Shown here piece after piece: positions 8,655-17,664 of a DNA stretch of 56,639 nt. The notes beneath the pieces are model-generated. The model was not told the DNA's origin, ran no database searches, and saw only the letters and a program-made list of their open reading frames with translations. The stretch covers positions 1 to 56,639 of the forward strand of contig NZ_JAAFKD010000038.1 in NCBI RefSeq assembly GCF_013299165.1, given 5' to 3'. The stretch's first letter is position 1; every line of letters begins with the position of its first letter. The stretch is from Microcoleus sp. bin38.metabat.b11b12b14.051 (GTDB lineage: Bacteria; Cyanobacteriota; Cyanobacteriia; Cyanobacteriales; Microcoleaceae). The translations under genes were made by a program, and so were the position numbers.

Positions 8655-10979
8655 ATGGACTGGCTGGAAAAGTGCTTTAACTATTTCAATGAAATTCCTA
8701 AATTCAGTCTAAAACTGCCAAAAAAAAGTCTATTTCTGATTTTTAAATCTTCAGGGCTGCGCCATCCCGAAAGTTTGCCAACGTTCAGGCTGCCTTTGCT
8801 GTTGCTGTTTGTTGGCTCGCTGGCCCTCGACTGTTGGCAAGAAACAGCCGTAATTTATGCGATCGACGAAACGATCGTATTTATGCTGTGCGTGCTGCTG
8901 CCCCCCTCTGGCGCCTCGCTGGGTATGCTGGGATTTTTGACCGGTGTTACAGTTTGGTTCCCCGCCGCCCGTGACTTGCTGCTCGACTCGTGGATGACTC
9001 AAAGTATCGCTGTGGCCTTGAGCATTCTGGCGCGGAGGTTTCTGTTGCGAGTTGAGTGGCAATTGGCTTCGCAAAACGTACTTGCAGCCCTCACCCGTAG
9101 CGGTGATACAGAAGGTGCTGACACAGTTATTGCTACAACATTGACAATGTTGCGTAAATATGCAAATGCAGATGCGGCGATCGCCCTGCGCCAACTTGAT
9201 GACGTAACTGCCGAGGCGCTCGCCTGCGTACCCGCCAAAGCTTTACCGACTCAATTCACCAGTCCCAAAATCTTTGCTGAAGCCCTAGGCAGCAACCGCT
9301 GCATCTACTATTGGGACTACCCTGCAACTCCCGGCGCTAACCGTACCTTGCTCAGCACAGGAGCAAAATCCCTCGCAGTGCTACCGCTGTCTGCACCTGC
9401 GGGAGATGAAGTGGTTCGGGGGCCCAAACCAGGGGCGATCGTCCTAGTGTGGTATCACCGCTATCGAGTCTCCGCCTATTTTCAAAACTTCGCCGTATCA
9501 GTGCTGGGGGGATTGAGCACCATACTCAGGTTTCACTACACCACTTTTCGCCTAGAAAAGCTGCAAACTCGCTACAGCGCCATTTTGCAGACGATACCGC
9601 AGGGCGTGGTATTTGTGGACGCCAGTGGCGAACAAGGTTGGATCAATAGTGTCGCCGCCCAGCAGCTAAGTTTAACAGAAGGCGCTCAAGAAGCGACAGC
9701 GATTGCTGATGCGATGGCAAAACTGCGCTCCAAGGCCCAAAATCCACAGGAAATCGCAGCCAAAGCAGCAGCTTTTTTCAGCAAACCAGACGCTAAGATT
9801 CGCGATTGGGAGTGGGTTTTCCCAGAGCCCGAGTGCCAAGTCTTGAATCTGTCGAGCACCCCTACTCTCGTGCGCGATGTACCGGGCCGTCTGTGGCTCC
9901 TAGACGACATTACCGATCGATATTTAAACCGTTTAGCATTGGTCGATCGTACCGCACAACTGGAAGCTGCCAACAACGCTCTGCAACTAACTCAGTTTTC
10001 AGTCGATCGAGCCGGCGATGCTATTTTTTGGATCGGATCGGACGCTCAAATATTGTATGTCAACGATGCTGCTTGTTTTTCCCTCGGCTATTCCCGCAGC
10101 GAGTTGTTGTCAATGAATGTCAGCAAAATTGATGCCAACTTTACCCTTACAGTCTGGCCACTGCACTGGGAAACTATCAGGGAATGCGACTCTATTACCC
10201 TGGAATCTGAGCATTGCACCAAACACGGCAAACTTTTTCCGGTCGAGGTAAAAGTCAATTATTTAGAATTCAACGGTAGCGAGTACCACTGCGCCTTTGT
10301 CCGGGATATTAGCGATCGCAAGCAAGTCGAGGCAGCCATCCGGGCGGAGCAGGAAAAATCCGAAAAATTGCTCTTAAATATTTTACCGCAATCAATTGCT
10401 AAACGTTTGAAACAAAGAGAAACAAACATTGCTGAAGGATTTGCCAATGTGACGATTTTGTTTGCCGACATCGTTGGCTTTACTCAGCTTTCGTCTCAAA
10501 TCAGTCCCAAAGAATTGGTGTATTTGCTTAACGAAATTTTCAGCGAATTCGATCGCATGACAGATTTGTACCATTTGGAAAAAATCAAGACAATTGGCGA
10601 CGCTTATATGGTAGCTGGCGGCATTCCGCTCCCTCGCAGCGATGGCGCGGAAGCTGTGGCCGAAATGGCGATCGGTATGCAACAGGCGATCGGTTTATTT
10701 AACATTACCCACGGTCACTCTTTAAGCATTCGCATCGGCATCAATACCGGGGCTGTAGTAGCTGGCGTGATTGGCACGAAAAAGTTTATTTACGATTTGT
10801 GGGGCGACGCGGTAAATACGGCTTCGCGGATGGAATCTCACGGCATTCCCGGCTGCATTCACGTCACCGAAGCCACTCGCAAACTGTTGGGAGATAAATA
10901 TATTTTTCAGGATAGAGGAGTAATTTCAATCAAGGGTAAGGGAAAAATGAGGACTTATTTATTAATTCACAATAATTAA
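8655..10979 (+). CDS. Membrane adenylate cyclase with GAF and PAS sensor domains
   Basis: A 774-aa class III nucleotide cyclase. The N-terminal part (about 45-135) has several hydrophobic helices, followed by a GAF-like region (about 140-300), a degenerate PAS (about 305-420), a clear PAS (about 445-560) and a signalling helix (KSEKLLLNILPQSIAKRLK). The catalytic domain spans about 595-774. Metal-binding Asp605 (LFADIVGF) and Asp649 (IGDAYM), the adenine-selecting Lys643 and Asp714, and the transition-state Asn721/Arg725 (NTASRM) are all present, so ATP to cAMP is predicted and homodimer activity is expected. Cyanobacterial cAMP often drives motility responses. It follows the interrupted RsbQ-like gene by 40 bp, probably as one transcript. 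Confidence 0.9.
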   Translation: MDWLEKCFNYFNEIPKFSLKLPKKSLFLIFKSSGLRHPESLPTFRLPLLLLFVGSLALDCWQETAVIYAIDETIVFMLCVLLPPSGASLGMLGFLTGVTVWFPAARDLLLDSWMTQSIAVALSILARRFLLRVEWQLASQNVLAALTRSGDTEGADTVIATTLTMLRKYANADAAIALRQLDDVTAEALACVPAKALPTQFTSPKIFAEALGSNRCIYYWDYPATPGANRTLLSTGAKSLAVLPLSAPAGDEVVRGPKPGAIVLVWYHRYRVSAYFQNFAVSVLGGLSTILRFHYTTFRLEKLQTRYSAILQTIPQGVVFVDASGEQGWINSVAAQQLSLTEGAQEATAIADAMAKLRSKAQNPQEIAAKAAAFFSKPDAKIRDWEWVFPEPECQVLNLSSTPTLVRDVPGRLWLLDDITDRYLNRLALVDRTAQLEAANNALQLTQFSVDRAGDAIFWIGSDAQILYVNDAACFSLGYSRSELLSMNVSKIDANFTLTVWPLHWETIRECDSITLESEHCTKHGKLFPVEVKVNYLEFNGSEYHCAFVRDISDRKQVEAAIRAEQEKSEKLLLNILPQSIAKRLKQRETNIAEGFANVTILFADIVGFTQLSSQISPKELVYLLNEIFSEFDRMTDLYHLEKIKTIGDAYMVAGGIPLPRSDGAEAVAEMAIGMQQAIGLFNITHGHSLSIRIGINTGAVVAGVIGTKKFIYDLWGDAVNTASRMESHGIPGCIHVTEATRKLLGDKYIFQDRGVISIKGKGKMRTYLLIHNN

Positions 10980-11028
10980 CTCTAAAAATTATAGATTGCG
11001 CGCAATGAATCTGATGAACCAGACTTTT

Positions 11029-11152
11029 ATACCAATTATGAAAACTATTGATACAGTAAAGGCTTCTGCTGGGCCGTGTCCGCCGCACGGATTAAAGACA
11101 GGGCCCAGCAGAAGTCACCACAGAAATATTTTAATGATTGGTATGAGATTGA
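11029..11152. repeat. Nested inverted repeat, MITE- or RNA-like
   Basis: Outer arms ATACCAATTAT (near 11030) and ATGATTGGTAT (near 11138) enclose a perfect 13-bp inner stem, CTTCTGCTGGGCC against GGCCCAGCAGAAG, at about 11072-11116. There is no coding capacity. It may be a small inverted-repeat element or a structured RNA downstream of the cyclase gene. Confidence 0.5.
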
Positions 11153-11505
11153 GGATTTTAGCAACATTTTTTTAAATTGGTATTCAACCATATTTATTAT
11201 CAAAAAAGGTCGTCAAGCCCGAGCGCGTTAAATCTACACGCAAAATTATTCAATCGTTTAATTGTTCAATTCAACAACTAAATTATCCCATCTAAAATTT
11301 GAAATTGCATGACTTTTTATGACCGTTTTTTTATTTAGTTTGTCTGATTTTCCTTGTTATTTTGTTGGGATTTTTTTAGGTTGGTTGTGGCTGCGATGGC
11401 TGCATTTCACTTGGTGCCGCTGCTAATGACATGGTTGTGGTTGTGGTATTTTGCCGCCGTTTTGCAATGAGTTTCATGCGCGGCCCTCATTTGAACTCAT
11501 AAAAA
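11153..11505. other. AT-rich intergenic region, no gene seen
   Basis: About 350 bp between the nested inverted repeat and the palindrome array. Only scattered short hydrophobic open frames are present, with no supported gene or RNA motif. Confidence 0.4.
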
Positions 11506-11509
11506 AATA

Positions 11510-11765
11510 GGACACAGCAGTGTTGTGTCGCTACAAATAGCCAATTGTAATATTGAAAAACAGGACACAGCACTGCTGTGTCCCTACAAATAGCCAATTG
11601 TAATATTGAAAAAGAGGACACAGCAGTGCTGTGTCCCTACACATACAAAAAAAGAGGACACAGCAGTGCTGTGTCCCTACACATACAAAAAAAGAGGACA
11701 CAGCAGTGCTGTGTCCCTACACATACAAAAAAAGAGGACACAGCAGTGCTGTGTCCCTACACATA
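11510..11765. repeat. Six-copy array of the palindrome GGACACAGCAGTGCTGTGTCC
   Basis: The 21-bp palindrome starts at about 11510, 11563, 11616, 11656, 11696 and 11736. The first two intervals are 53 bp and the last three are 40 bp. The last spacers are identical (CTACACATACAAAAAAAGA), so the array grew by recent tandem duplication. The first two palindromes carry single changes. Spacers are not unique, so this is not a CRISPR. It ends 20 bp from the 3' end of the LCP gene. Confidence 0.9.
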
Positions 11766-11783
11766 CCGCGTTGAAAACCCAGT

Positions 11784-13211
11784 TTAAAAAGACTTAAAGT
11801 CTCCGCCTGACTGAGTTTTTTTACTCAACCAATCCTTACCCAATCTGATTGTCACATCCGACTGCAAAGCACCGGTACTCTCAACCAGCACCTCTCCAAA
11901 ACCCAAAGACTGGCGAATCGCTTGAGCACCTTTAATGTCGCCGTCTTGAGCTACAATCGTAGTTACGTCTAGGGGTTCAGACCAAGTTCTAGAAACCTGA
12001 ACATTCCGATAGCCTGCGCGAGTTAAAGTCTTCACAAAATCTTCAACCGCCGATCGATCGCCCGTACTGTCTTGAATCGCCACCTTCAGGAAAGTCGAAT
12101 CAACATTATCAATTTTCCAAGTATTTTGGCCGAAGTCAAAATGCTCTGCTACCAGAGTTTCGATGCCATTTTGGTCTGGCAGCCAAAAACTTGCCTTGTA
12201 GTCCTTAGGATCGCTGAATTTCCCGGGAACCATCAACATCTGTACGCCAGCGCGATCGGTTTGAGTAGCAAAACCAGCCAAAGCCACCAATTCTTCTATA
12301 CTCAAATTCGTGTCAATGTGAGACTGAATCACCGACAAAATTTTCGGCAAGCGAGACAGCAAACCAACATTAACTTGGTCTTCCACAAAAGCCCGCATCA
12401 ACAATTGCTGGCGCTGCACCCGCCCGATATCGCCCAAATCGTCGTGCCGGTAAAGCAAATATTGCACGATTTGTTCGCCGTTGAGATGCTGCTTGCCGGC
12501 CTTTAAATCAATATATAAATGCTGGCTTTCATCGGTATACTTCATGTCTTTAGGGACATTGAGAGTAATGCCGCCAAGGGCATCTACCAAACTTTTGATA
12601 CCTTGAACATTAACTGTGACATAACGGTCAATTCCCACCCCGCCGAGAAGCCCGCTGACTGACTTCGCTGACGAAGCCGGCCCGCCGTAGTAATTAGCTT
12701 CGTTGATTTTCACCACACCCCTACCTTCAACATAGGTGCGGGTGTCTCGCGGAATCGAAAGCACGCTTAACTTTTTATTTTGAGGGTCAAACCTCACCAA
12801 TAGCATGGTATCAGTTAACCCCTTGAAAGAGTTTTGCCAGACATCGTATCCCTGATGCTTATCGGGATGGCCGTCGAGGTCTGAACTCAGAACCTTAAGT
12901 CCTAAAACTAAAATATTAACTGGGCGAGTCAGCTCCGGCATTTTCATGCTGAGTTTTGCCATGTCTCCTTGAGAAAATACTGCCGCTTCTTCAGGAGTCA
13001 ACTTTTGTTGCTGGAGTGGCGTTGTGGAAAGGGAGACGGCTAGCAGCGCTCCGGCTGTGGCTGAGAGCATGGCTACTCCAGCCAAACCAAAACCAAAACC
13101 CAGCCAACGGCCCCGATGCGCCGGGTGCGATTTTTTGGTTGAAGGTTGAGCAGTTGATTGTTTGATAGGGTCTTGATTAGGAGTTTTTTGAACTGGCACT
13201 GGCTTCCTCAC
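11784..13211 (-). CDS. LytR-CpsA-Psr (LCP) family envelope protein
   Basis: About 475 aa from a GTG at 13211; a TTG at 13241 would add ten residues, and neither has a strong ribosome-binding site. A charged cytoplasmic N-terminus is followed by one transmembrane helix (WLGFGFGLAGVAMLSATAGA). The LCP domain then has the hallmark segments DTMLLVRFDP, SIPRDT, INEANYYGG and YRHDDLGDIGRVQRQQ, and a LytR_C-like domain ends the protein. LCP enzymes transfer polyprenyl-linked glycopolymers to the cell wall at the outer face of the cytoplasmic membrane. The Arg and Asp residues known to bind the lipid pyrophosphate are present. The acceptor polymer is unknown. Confidence 0.88.
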   Translation of the reverse strand: MRKPVPVQKTPNQDPIKQSTAQPSTKKSHPAHRGRWLGFGFGLAGVAMLSATAGALLAVSLSTTPLQQQKLTPEEAAVFSQGDMAKLSMKMPELTRPVNILVLGLKVLSSDLDGHPDKHQGYDVWQNSFKGLTDTMLLVRFDPQNKKLSVLSIPRDTRTYVEGRGVVKINEANYYGGPASSAKSVSGLLGGVGIDRYVTVNVQGIKSLVDALGGITLNVPKDMKYTDESQHLYIDLKAGKQHLNGEQIVQYLLYRHDDLGDIGRVQRQQLLMRAFVEDQVNVGLLSRLPKILSVIQSHIDTNLSIEELVALAGFATQTDRAGVQMLMVPGKFSDPKDYKASFWLPDQNGIETLVAEHFDFGQNTWKIDNVDSTFLKVAIQDSTGDRSAVEDFVKTLTRAGYRNVQVSRTWSEPLDVTTIVAQDGDIKGAQAIRQSLGFGEVLVESTGALQSDVTIRLGKDWLSKKTQSGGDFKSF

Positions 13212-13304
13212 ACACAACAAAAATAAAAAACATAATGGCAATATGTAGTATCAAGCTGAAGACGCACTCTAATCAATACGGTAGGGGCTTAAAAGAACCC
13301 TAAA

Positions 13305-13679
13305 TTATGATAAATGTTTGCCCACCACTTGCTCGGCTACGCGGCTAATTCCGGGCAACCATAGCGGTTGACGCTTCCAGAGGCGAACCATCAGTCCCAC
13401 AGCAACGATGAAATAGCTGGTTGTCAGCAGGCTACTCATTAATAACATGGGAAGTGCCGGAGATTCCGCAGAAATCGCCACCGCTTCTAAAAGAATATGT
13501 CCTAAGAGCCAACTAAAAGCAAGAGCAATTGCCAAGCGGCTGACGGCTTTGCGTTCGGGGCTGCCCTGACGGCGGTAAAGATTCCACAGGGCGGGGAAAA
13601 ACCCGATGACTGGGATCATTAGTACAAACAGGCTTGCCCGATCGAGTTCGGGATTGTCTAAGGGATCTGTATTTTTCAT
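13305..13679 (-). CDS. Small integral membrane protein, conserved hypothetical
   Basis: A 124-aa protein with three to four hydrophobic helices (for example LFVLMIPVIGFFPALWNLY, ALAFSWLLGHILLEAVA and LTTSYFIVAVGLMVRLW) separated by a basic loop (RRQGSPERKAVSR). No catalytic motif is visible and I do not recognise a named family. It lies about 90 bp upstream of the LCP gene on the same strand, so the two may be co-transcribed, which would place it in envelope biology by association only. ATG start at 13679. Confidence 0.65.
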   Translation of the reverse strand: MKNTDPLDNPELDRASLFVLMIPVIGFFPALWNLYRRQGSPERKAVSRLAIALAFSWLLGHILLEAVAISAESPALPMLLMSSLLTTSYFIVAVGLMVRLWKRQPLWLPGISRVAEQVVGKHLS

Positions 13680-13919
13680 AATTCGCTACTGAAAATTTGC
13701 AGCAGGTCTAGTTTTGGACAAAACTTTATTTGTTAGAGGTAAAAATTCTATCCTAAACCCAAATTCGGAGAGCGGAGCGGGTTTTGCACAAAAATTGTGG
13801 GTTCAAGGCCGAGTTTTTCCGCTAAACCTGTCCCCACCGATTATTTACAACTTTGAGCCCCGATCGCCGTATTTTGATAAACTGGATACACCACAGGAGA
13901 CAGGAGAACAGACTTAGCC

Positions 13920-14621
13920 ATGACCCAATCCCAAAAACAGATCGTTATTTCTCCATCAATATTATCCGCCGATTTTAGCCGTCTCGGAGAAGAGATTCAG
14001 GCTGTCGATCGAGCTGGGGCTGACTGGATTCACGTAGATGTGATGGACGGTCGCTTTGTTCCTAATATTACTATCGGGCCGCTGATTGTCGAAGCAATTC
14101 GCCCCGTAACTACCAAGCCGCTGGATGTCCACCTGATGATTGTGGAGCCGGAGAAGTACGTCGAGGACTTCGCTAAGGCTGGTGCTGACATTATTTCGGT
14201 GCACGCCGAGCACAATGCTTCGCCTCACTTGCACCGCACCCTGGGTCAAATTCGGGAATTGGGCAAAATGGCTGGTGTGGTGCTGAATCCTTCGACGCCG
14301 CTGGAGTTGATCGATCACGTGCTGGAACTTTGCGATTTGGTGCTGATTATGAGCGTCAATCCGGGCTTTGGTGGTCAAAGTTTTATCCCGACTATGGTGC
14401 CGAAAATTCGCAAGCTGCGCCAAATGTGCGACGAGAGAGGCCTCGATCCTTGGATTGAAGTTGATGGCGGTTTGAAGGGAAACAATACTTGGCAGGTTCT
14501 GGAAGCGGGCGCAAATGCGATCGTCGCGGGTTCTGCTGTGTTTAAGGCGAAGGATTACGCAGGTGCGATCGAAGGTATCCGCCACAGCAAGCGCCCGACT
14601 CCTGAGTTGGCTGCTGTCTAA
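13920..14621 (+). CDS. rpe: Ribulose-phosphate 3-epimerase
   Basis: A 233-aa TIM-barrel enzyme interconverting ribulose 5-phosphate and xylulose 5-phosphate in the Calvin and pentose phosphate cycles. Motifs: [43 protein letters not shown] and VDGGLKGNN. The catalytic Asp pair (DVMDG and EVDGG) and metal-binding His are present. A good ribosome-binding site (AGGAGACAGGAG) precedes the ATG at 13920. It stands alone, convergent with the DsbA-like gene across a strong hairpin. Confidence 0.97.
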   Translation: MTQSQKQIVISPSILSADFSRLGEEIQAVDRAGADWIHVDVMDGRFVPNITIGPLIVEAIRPVTTKPLDVHLMIVEPEKYVEDFAKAGADIISVHAEHNASPHLHRTLGQIRELGKMAGVVLNPSTPLELIDHVLELCDLVLIMSVNPGFGGQSFIPTMVPKIRKLRQMCDERGLDPWIEVDGGLKGNNTWQVLEAGANAIVAGSAVFKAKDYAGAIEGIRHSKRPTPELAAV

Positions 14622-14693
14622 TCAAAAATTCGATCGCGTCTGGTGAATTACTAATCAGAAAAGTGTTTGCACTTAGGACGAATAGTTTTTATT

Positions 14694-14755
14694 AAAAAAT
14701 GGAAGAGCAAATTCTTCCATTTTTTTGTAATGGATCGGACATTATGTCCGATCCA
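14694..14755. terminator. Two hairpins downstream of rpe
   Basis: The stem AAAAAATGGAAGA / TCTTCCATTTTTT with loop GCAAAT and a run of T (14694-14727) is a good intrinsic terminator for rpe. A second stem TGGATCGGAC / GTCCGATCCA with loop ATTAT follows at 14731-14755. Confidence 0.7.
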
Positions 14756-14844
14756 CTACAAACCTATCAGACTGTATCTCCGATCGCAGTGGGAGATGAT
14801 GTTACTTAGTTGAACACTTATCTGAGTTTGCCTGTTCCACATAA

Positions 14845-14890
14845 AAAAATAGCTAGGAACAGGCTCTCCTGCCTGTTCCTAGCTATTTTT
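14845..14890. terminator. Perfect 20-bp stem hairpin, likely bidirectional terminator
   Basis: AAAAATAGCTAGGAACAGGC pairs perfectly with GCCTGTTCCTAGCTATTTTT across a 6-nt loop. A-tract and T-tract at either side make it usable from both strands. It sits between the convergent rpe and DsbA-like genes. The rest of 14622-15114 shows no gene. Confidence 0.7.
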
Positions 14891-15114
14891 GCCAAAAGTC
14901 TATTGTCAATAAGCATAACTAAAGCCTGTTTGGCGACCTACCTTACATCCATTACATCCGTTTAACAATTTGCTGCCGAACTTCCTGATACTTATTCGCT
15001 TTTTTAGTGTTCCCAGACACCAGCCTGGGAACCAATCTTAACTGACGCAGGATTTAGATGGCAACAAAAACTTTAAAACACAGAACAACTTACTTTCTCC
15101 TGTTTTTGTCCCTG

Positions 15115-15897
15115 TTATTTGGAGAGACTGGCGAGAATATTTTCCATCTCAGAAAGCTCGACTGCGCCGGAGAAAGTTTTGCCGTTCATAATAAAGAAAG
15201 GAGTGCCTTCGATGCCCAGTTGTTGGGCGAGTTGCACATCTTTCTGAATGGCGGCTTCGGCAGCGGGGCTGTTGCGATCGCTGTTGAATTTATCTAATTT
15301 GAGATTCAGCTTTTGGGCGATCGCCCCGTAAAATGGCTCCCCTAACTGTTTCTGCCCTTCAAACAAAGCGCTGTAATATTCCCAGAATTTTCCCTGCTGT
15401 TGAGCAGCCCAAGCTGCTTTAGCTGCTGGCAGCGCTTGAGGGTGAATCGAAGTCAAGGGAAAATGCTTGTAAGCTAAAGTAACTTTGTCCTGATGTTTTG
15501 CCATAAACTGCTTGACATTATCGTGAGCGCGCGCGCAAAACGGACATTGAAAGTCAGAAAATTCTAAAAGTACAATTTGCTGCGAAGCCGAACCCGTGGT
15601 AGGAGCATCCCCGATCGCCGATTTGGGATTAGTTTTCATCGTCTGCAAAAAAGACTCCTGCGCTGCTTTGAGAGACTGCTGCTGCTGTTGCTGGTACGCT
15701 TGTACCGAATCTACGATGGCTTGCGGGTTTTCGCGGATCACCTGCAAGACTTGCTCTTTAAACTTGGGATCGACGGAATTACCACCCGCTGACTGGGCGG
15801 GGGAACAACCGATAAATACAAGGCAACCTGCCAGGAGTGCAGCCAAGCAGAAAGCTTGCTGGCTGCGGAATTTTCGCCAAATAGTGGATACGTTCAT
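15115..15897 (-). CDS. DsbA-like thioredoxin-fold lipoprotein
   Basis: About 260 aa from ATG 15897; an in-frame GTG at 15915 is the alternative. A lipoprotein signal (AALLAGCLVFIGC, lipobox VFIGC) directs it to the outer face of the membrane. A Gln-rich helical segment (QQQQQQSLKAAQES) follows. Then comes a DsbA/thioredoxin_4 domain with active site FSDFQCPFCARAH and the cis-Pro in GIEGTPFFIMNG. The likely role is oxidation or isomerisation of disulfides in exported proteins. Length and motifs match DsbA/BdbD-like proteins. No DsbB/VKOR gene is adjacent. Confidence 0.88.
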   Translation of the reverse strand: MNVSTIWRKFRSQQAFCLAALLAGCLVFIGCSPAQSAGGNSVDPKFKEQVLQVIRENPQAIVDSVQAYQQQQQQSLKAAQESFLQTMKTNPKSAIGDAPTTGSASQQIVLLEFSDFQCPFCARAHDNVKQFMAKHQDKVTLAYKHFPLTSIHPQALPAAKAAWAAQQQGKFWEYYSALFEGQKQLGEPFYGAIAQKLNLKLDKFNSDRNSPAAEAAIQKDVQLAQQLGIEGTPFFIMNGKTFSGAVELSEMENILASLSK

Positions 15898-16194
15898 CTT
15901 TTTTTTCTGATTCACGGCAACACTTAATCCTACATTTAATTTTGCGGAGTGTCAGGTGTAGGGCAGTTGACTGCTGTGCAGATATTTTTATGTACGAGCA
16001 ATAATTAGTAATTGGCGATCGCCAATTCGGAGCGGATAATTGGCAGCAGATTTTCCTCACGCCAACAGCAACCAGCGGCGTAATTAAAATTGAAACTCTC
16101 GGAATTTAGTATGATATTGCAGCGAGTAGTTTGTAGCAAGAACTTGAATTATCATAAAAAATTCATGACTCAAGCCCTCACTACAAACGCCATC

Positions 16195-16340
16195 CAAAAG
16201 GTTTGTAGTGAGGACTTTAGTCCTTCCGAAATTATTGGCGCTATCAAAAAGGTTTGTAGTGAGGACTTTAGTCCTTCCGAAATTATTGGCGCCATCAAAA
16301 AGGTTTGTAGTGAGGACTTTAGTCCTTCCGAGATTATTTA
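16195..16340. repeat. Three-copy 51-bp tandem repeat with AGGACTTTAGTCCT palindrome
   Basis: Copies start with GTTTGTAGTGAGGACTTTAG at 16201, 16252 and 16303, a 51-bp period, separated by CCGAAATTATTGGCGC(T/C)ATC. The core is a member of the dispersed palindromic family also seen near 7592, 55364 and 56362. The array abuts the 3' end of the minus-strand gene at 16334. Confidence 0.85.
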
Positions 16341-16846
16341 CGGCTGTTGAGCCATTTAGCAGCAACTATTCCCAAAATACCTGCAACTACTGGATTGCCC
16401 AAAAACTTCATCAAACTCGGCTGTTCTGCCAGCACTTCTCGGAAAATATCAGGGTGATTGTGATAGGTAAACGAGGCGAGCTTGGTAACATCATCAGCAG
16501 TCATGCGGCTGGCGTGGTGTGTAGAAAGTCCTAGCTGCTTTTCCAACTGGCGATCCTTCAATCCTCTCTTATCCAACTGCTTAAAGAATTCCCGAGCTAC
16601 GTCATCGCGTTCGTTCGGCTTAATTTGGGCGATCGCCTTTTGCAATTCCGGTTCTAACTGTCCCGGCGGTAGAGAGTCGTGATTCAAAGAACGCCCGAAT
16701 AATGCTTTACGCTGATCCGGCGAAGTTCTCTGAGCAAAATCGTCAAAATTTTCGTACTCTTCCCCGGTTGTTTCCGGCATCATTTCTCGATCGCCTTGGG
16801 CCAAATCGCTCATAATTTGACGCTTGTAATTATCGCTGCTACTCAT
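16334..16846 (-). CDS. Conserved hypothetical protein, helical, hydrophobic C-terminus
   Basis: 170 aa from ATG 16846; an upstream in-frame start would add 20 unconvincing residues. The N-terminal half is acidic and polar (DLAQGDREMMPETTGEEYENFDD). A central helical part (QLDKRGLKDRQLEKQLGL) and a C-terminal glycine/alanine-rich hydrophobic helix (GNPVVAGILGIVAAKWL) suggest membrane association. I do not recognise a named family. It is first from the 3' end of a run of small minus-strand genes that includes a lipoprotein and a CsbD protein, so a stress-related role is only a guess. Confidence 0.65.
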   Translation of the reverse strand: MSSSDNYKRQIMSDLAQGDREMMPETTGEEYENFDDFAQRTSPDQRKALFGRSLNHDSLPPGQLEPELQKAIAQIKPNERDDVAREFFKQLDKRGLKDRQLEKQLGLSTHHASRMTADDVTKLASFTYHNHPDIFREVLAEQPSLMKFLGNPVVAGILGIVAAKWLNSRK

Positions 16847-16960
16847 GATGTTTTTTTCCCATCTACAAAAGTTTTTCGTATCGCACAGAAAATTATTTCC
16901 TGCCAAAAACTGCGGAATATTAAGCCGCCACGCGGCTAGGATTTAAGCTTTCCAACCAAC

Positions 16961-17404
16961 TCAAGAATTGTATTCAATTTGATTTGATTGCTGGTCGTAC
17001 TTGGCAGTTAAAATCAGTTTTTTGTCAGGAGCGTAAACCAAAACACTTACATCTTGGTTGGGGAAGTTGCGGTGGAAACCTTGAGCTAAAGATTTAGCCA
17101 AATCTTTGACTTCTGTAGGACGGACTTCAGGGGTGATGACAACTCCCAACTTGTTGTTGTCTCGCACGTAAGCATCCTGAACCAGACCTTTAGCAGTCTT
17201 TGTCACCCATTGACCAAAATCTTGACCTGCGGCCGTATTACCGCGTTCTAATTGGGCGTAATAACCTTGGCTGCCACCAATGGCTACAGGTGCATTAGTC
17301 GGTTTTTGGGCTGAAACCCCGGGCGTGCACGCAGTATTAACAGCCAGGATCAAAACTAAGATTATGCCCGCAATTATTTTGCGACTCTGCTGCAATAAGC
17401 TCAC
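16961..17404 (-). CDS. Small lipoprotein, conserved hypothetical
   Basis: 147 aa from a GTG at 17404 preceded by GGAGGAAAAAAG. A signal peptide (IIAGIILVLILAVNTAC) with lipobox NTAC predicts a lipoprotein. The mature part (about 120 aa) is soluble, with no transmembrane segment and a predicted alpha/beta content (VRDNNKLGVVITPEVRPTEV, VSVLVYAPDKKLILTAKYD). The fold resembles small cyanobacterial periplasmic proteins of unknown function. It lies about 80 bp downstream of the CsbD-like gene's stop, on the same strand. Confidence 0.7.
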   Translation of the reverse strand: MSLLQQSRKIIAGIILVLILAVNTACTPGVSAQKPTNAPVAIGGSQGYYAQLERGNTAAGQDFGQWVTKTAKGLVQDAYVRDNNKLGVVITPEVRPTEVKDLAKSLAQGFHRNFPNQDVSVLVYAPDKKLILTAKYDQQSNQIEYNS

Positions 17405-17481
17405 CTTTTTTCCTCCATTTTCAAAAGTTTTTTAAGAGTTGAGAGAGTCAGTTTTTTCGACCCTCTCAATGAGTATTAGGC

Positions 17482-17664
17482 TCAGTCTATTTTCTTTTTG
17501 ATCTCGTCTTTGACATCTTCGACTGTGTGGCTGGCTTCAGCTTGTTTTTGCTTGATTTTGCCTTCAGCTTTATCCTTGGGGTCGCCAGTGACGTTGCCTA
17601 GGGCTTCTTGAGCAGCGCCTTCGATGTTTTTAGCAGTTGCCTTAGCTCTATCTTCAATGCTCAT
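17482..17664 (-). CDS. CsbD-family stress protein
   Basis: A 60-aa, highly charged helical protein matching the CsbD/YjbJ pattern (MSIEDRAKATAKNIEGAAQE, GNVTGDPKDKAEGK). CsbD proteins accumulate under general stress; their biochemical role is not settled. A ribosome-binding site (AAGGAGAAACCC) precedes the ATG at 17664. The length is normal. It is probably the lead gene of a stress cassette with the lipoprotein downstream. Confidence 0.88.
   Translation of the reverse strand: MSIEDRAKATAKNIEGAAQEALGNVTGDPKDKAEGKIKQKQAEASHTVEDVKDEIKKKID

Noticed and set aside
11510..11765. Possible CRISPR array
   Set aside because: Repeats are perfect palindromes, spacers are identical rather than unique, and no cas gene is near.
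11578..11797. Two open frames of about 65 aa inside the palindrome array
   Set aside because: They are translations of the 40-bp repeat in different frames.
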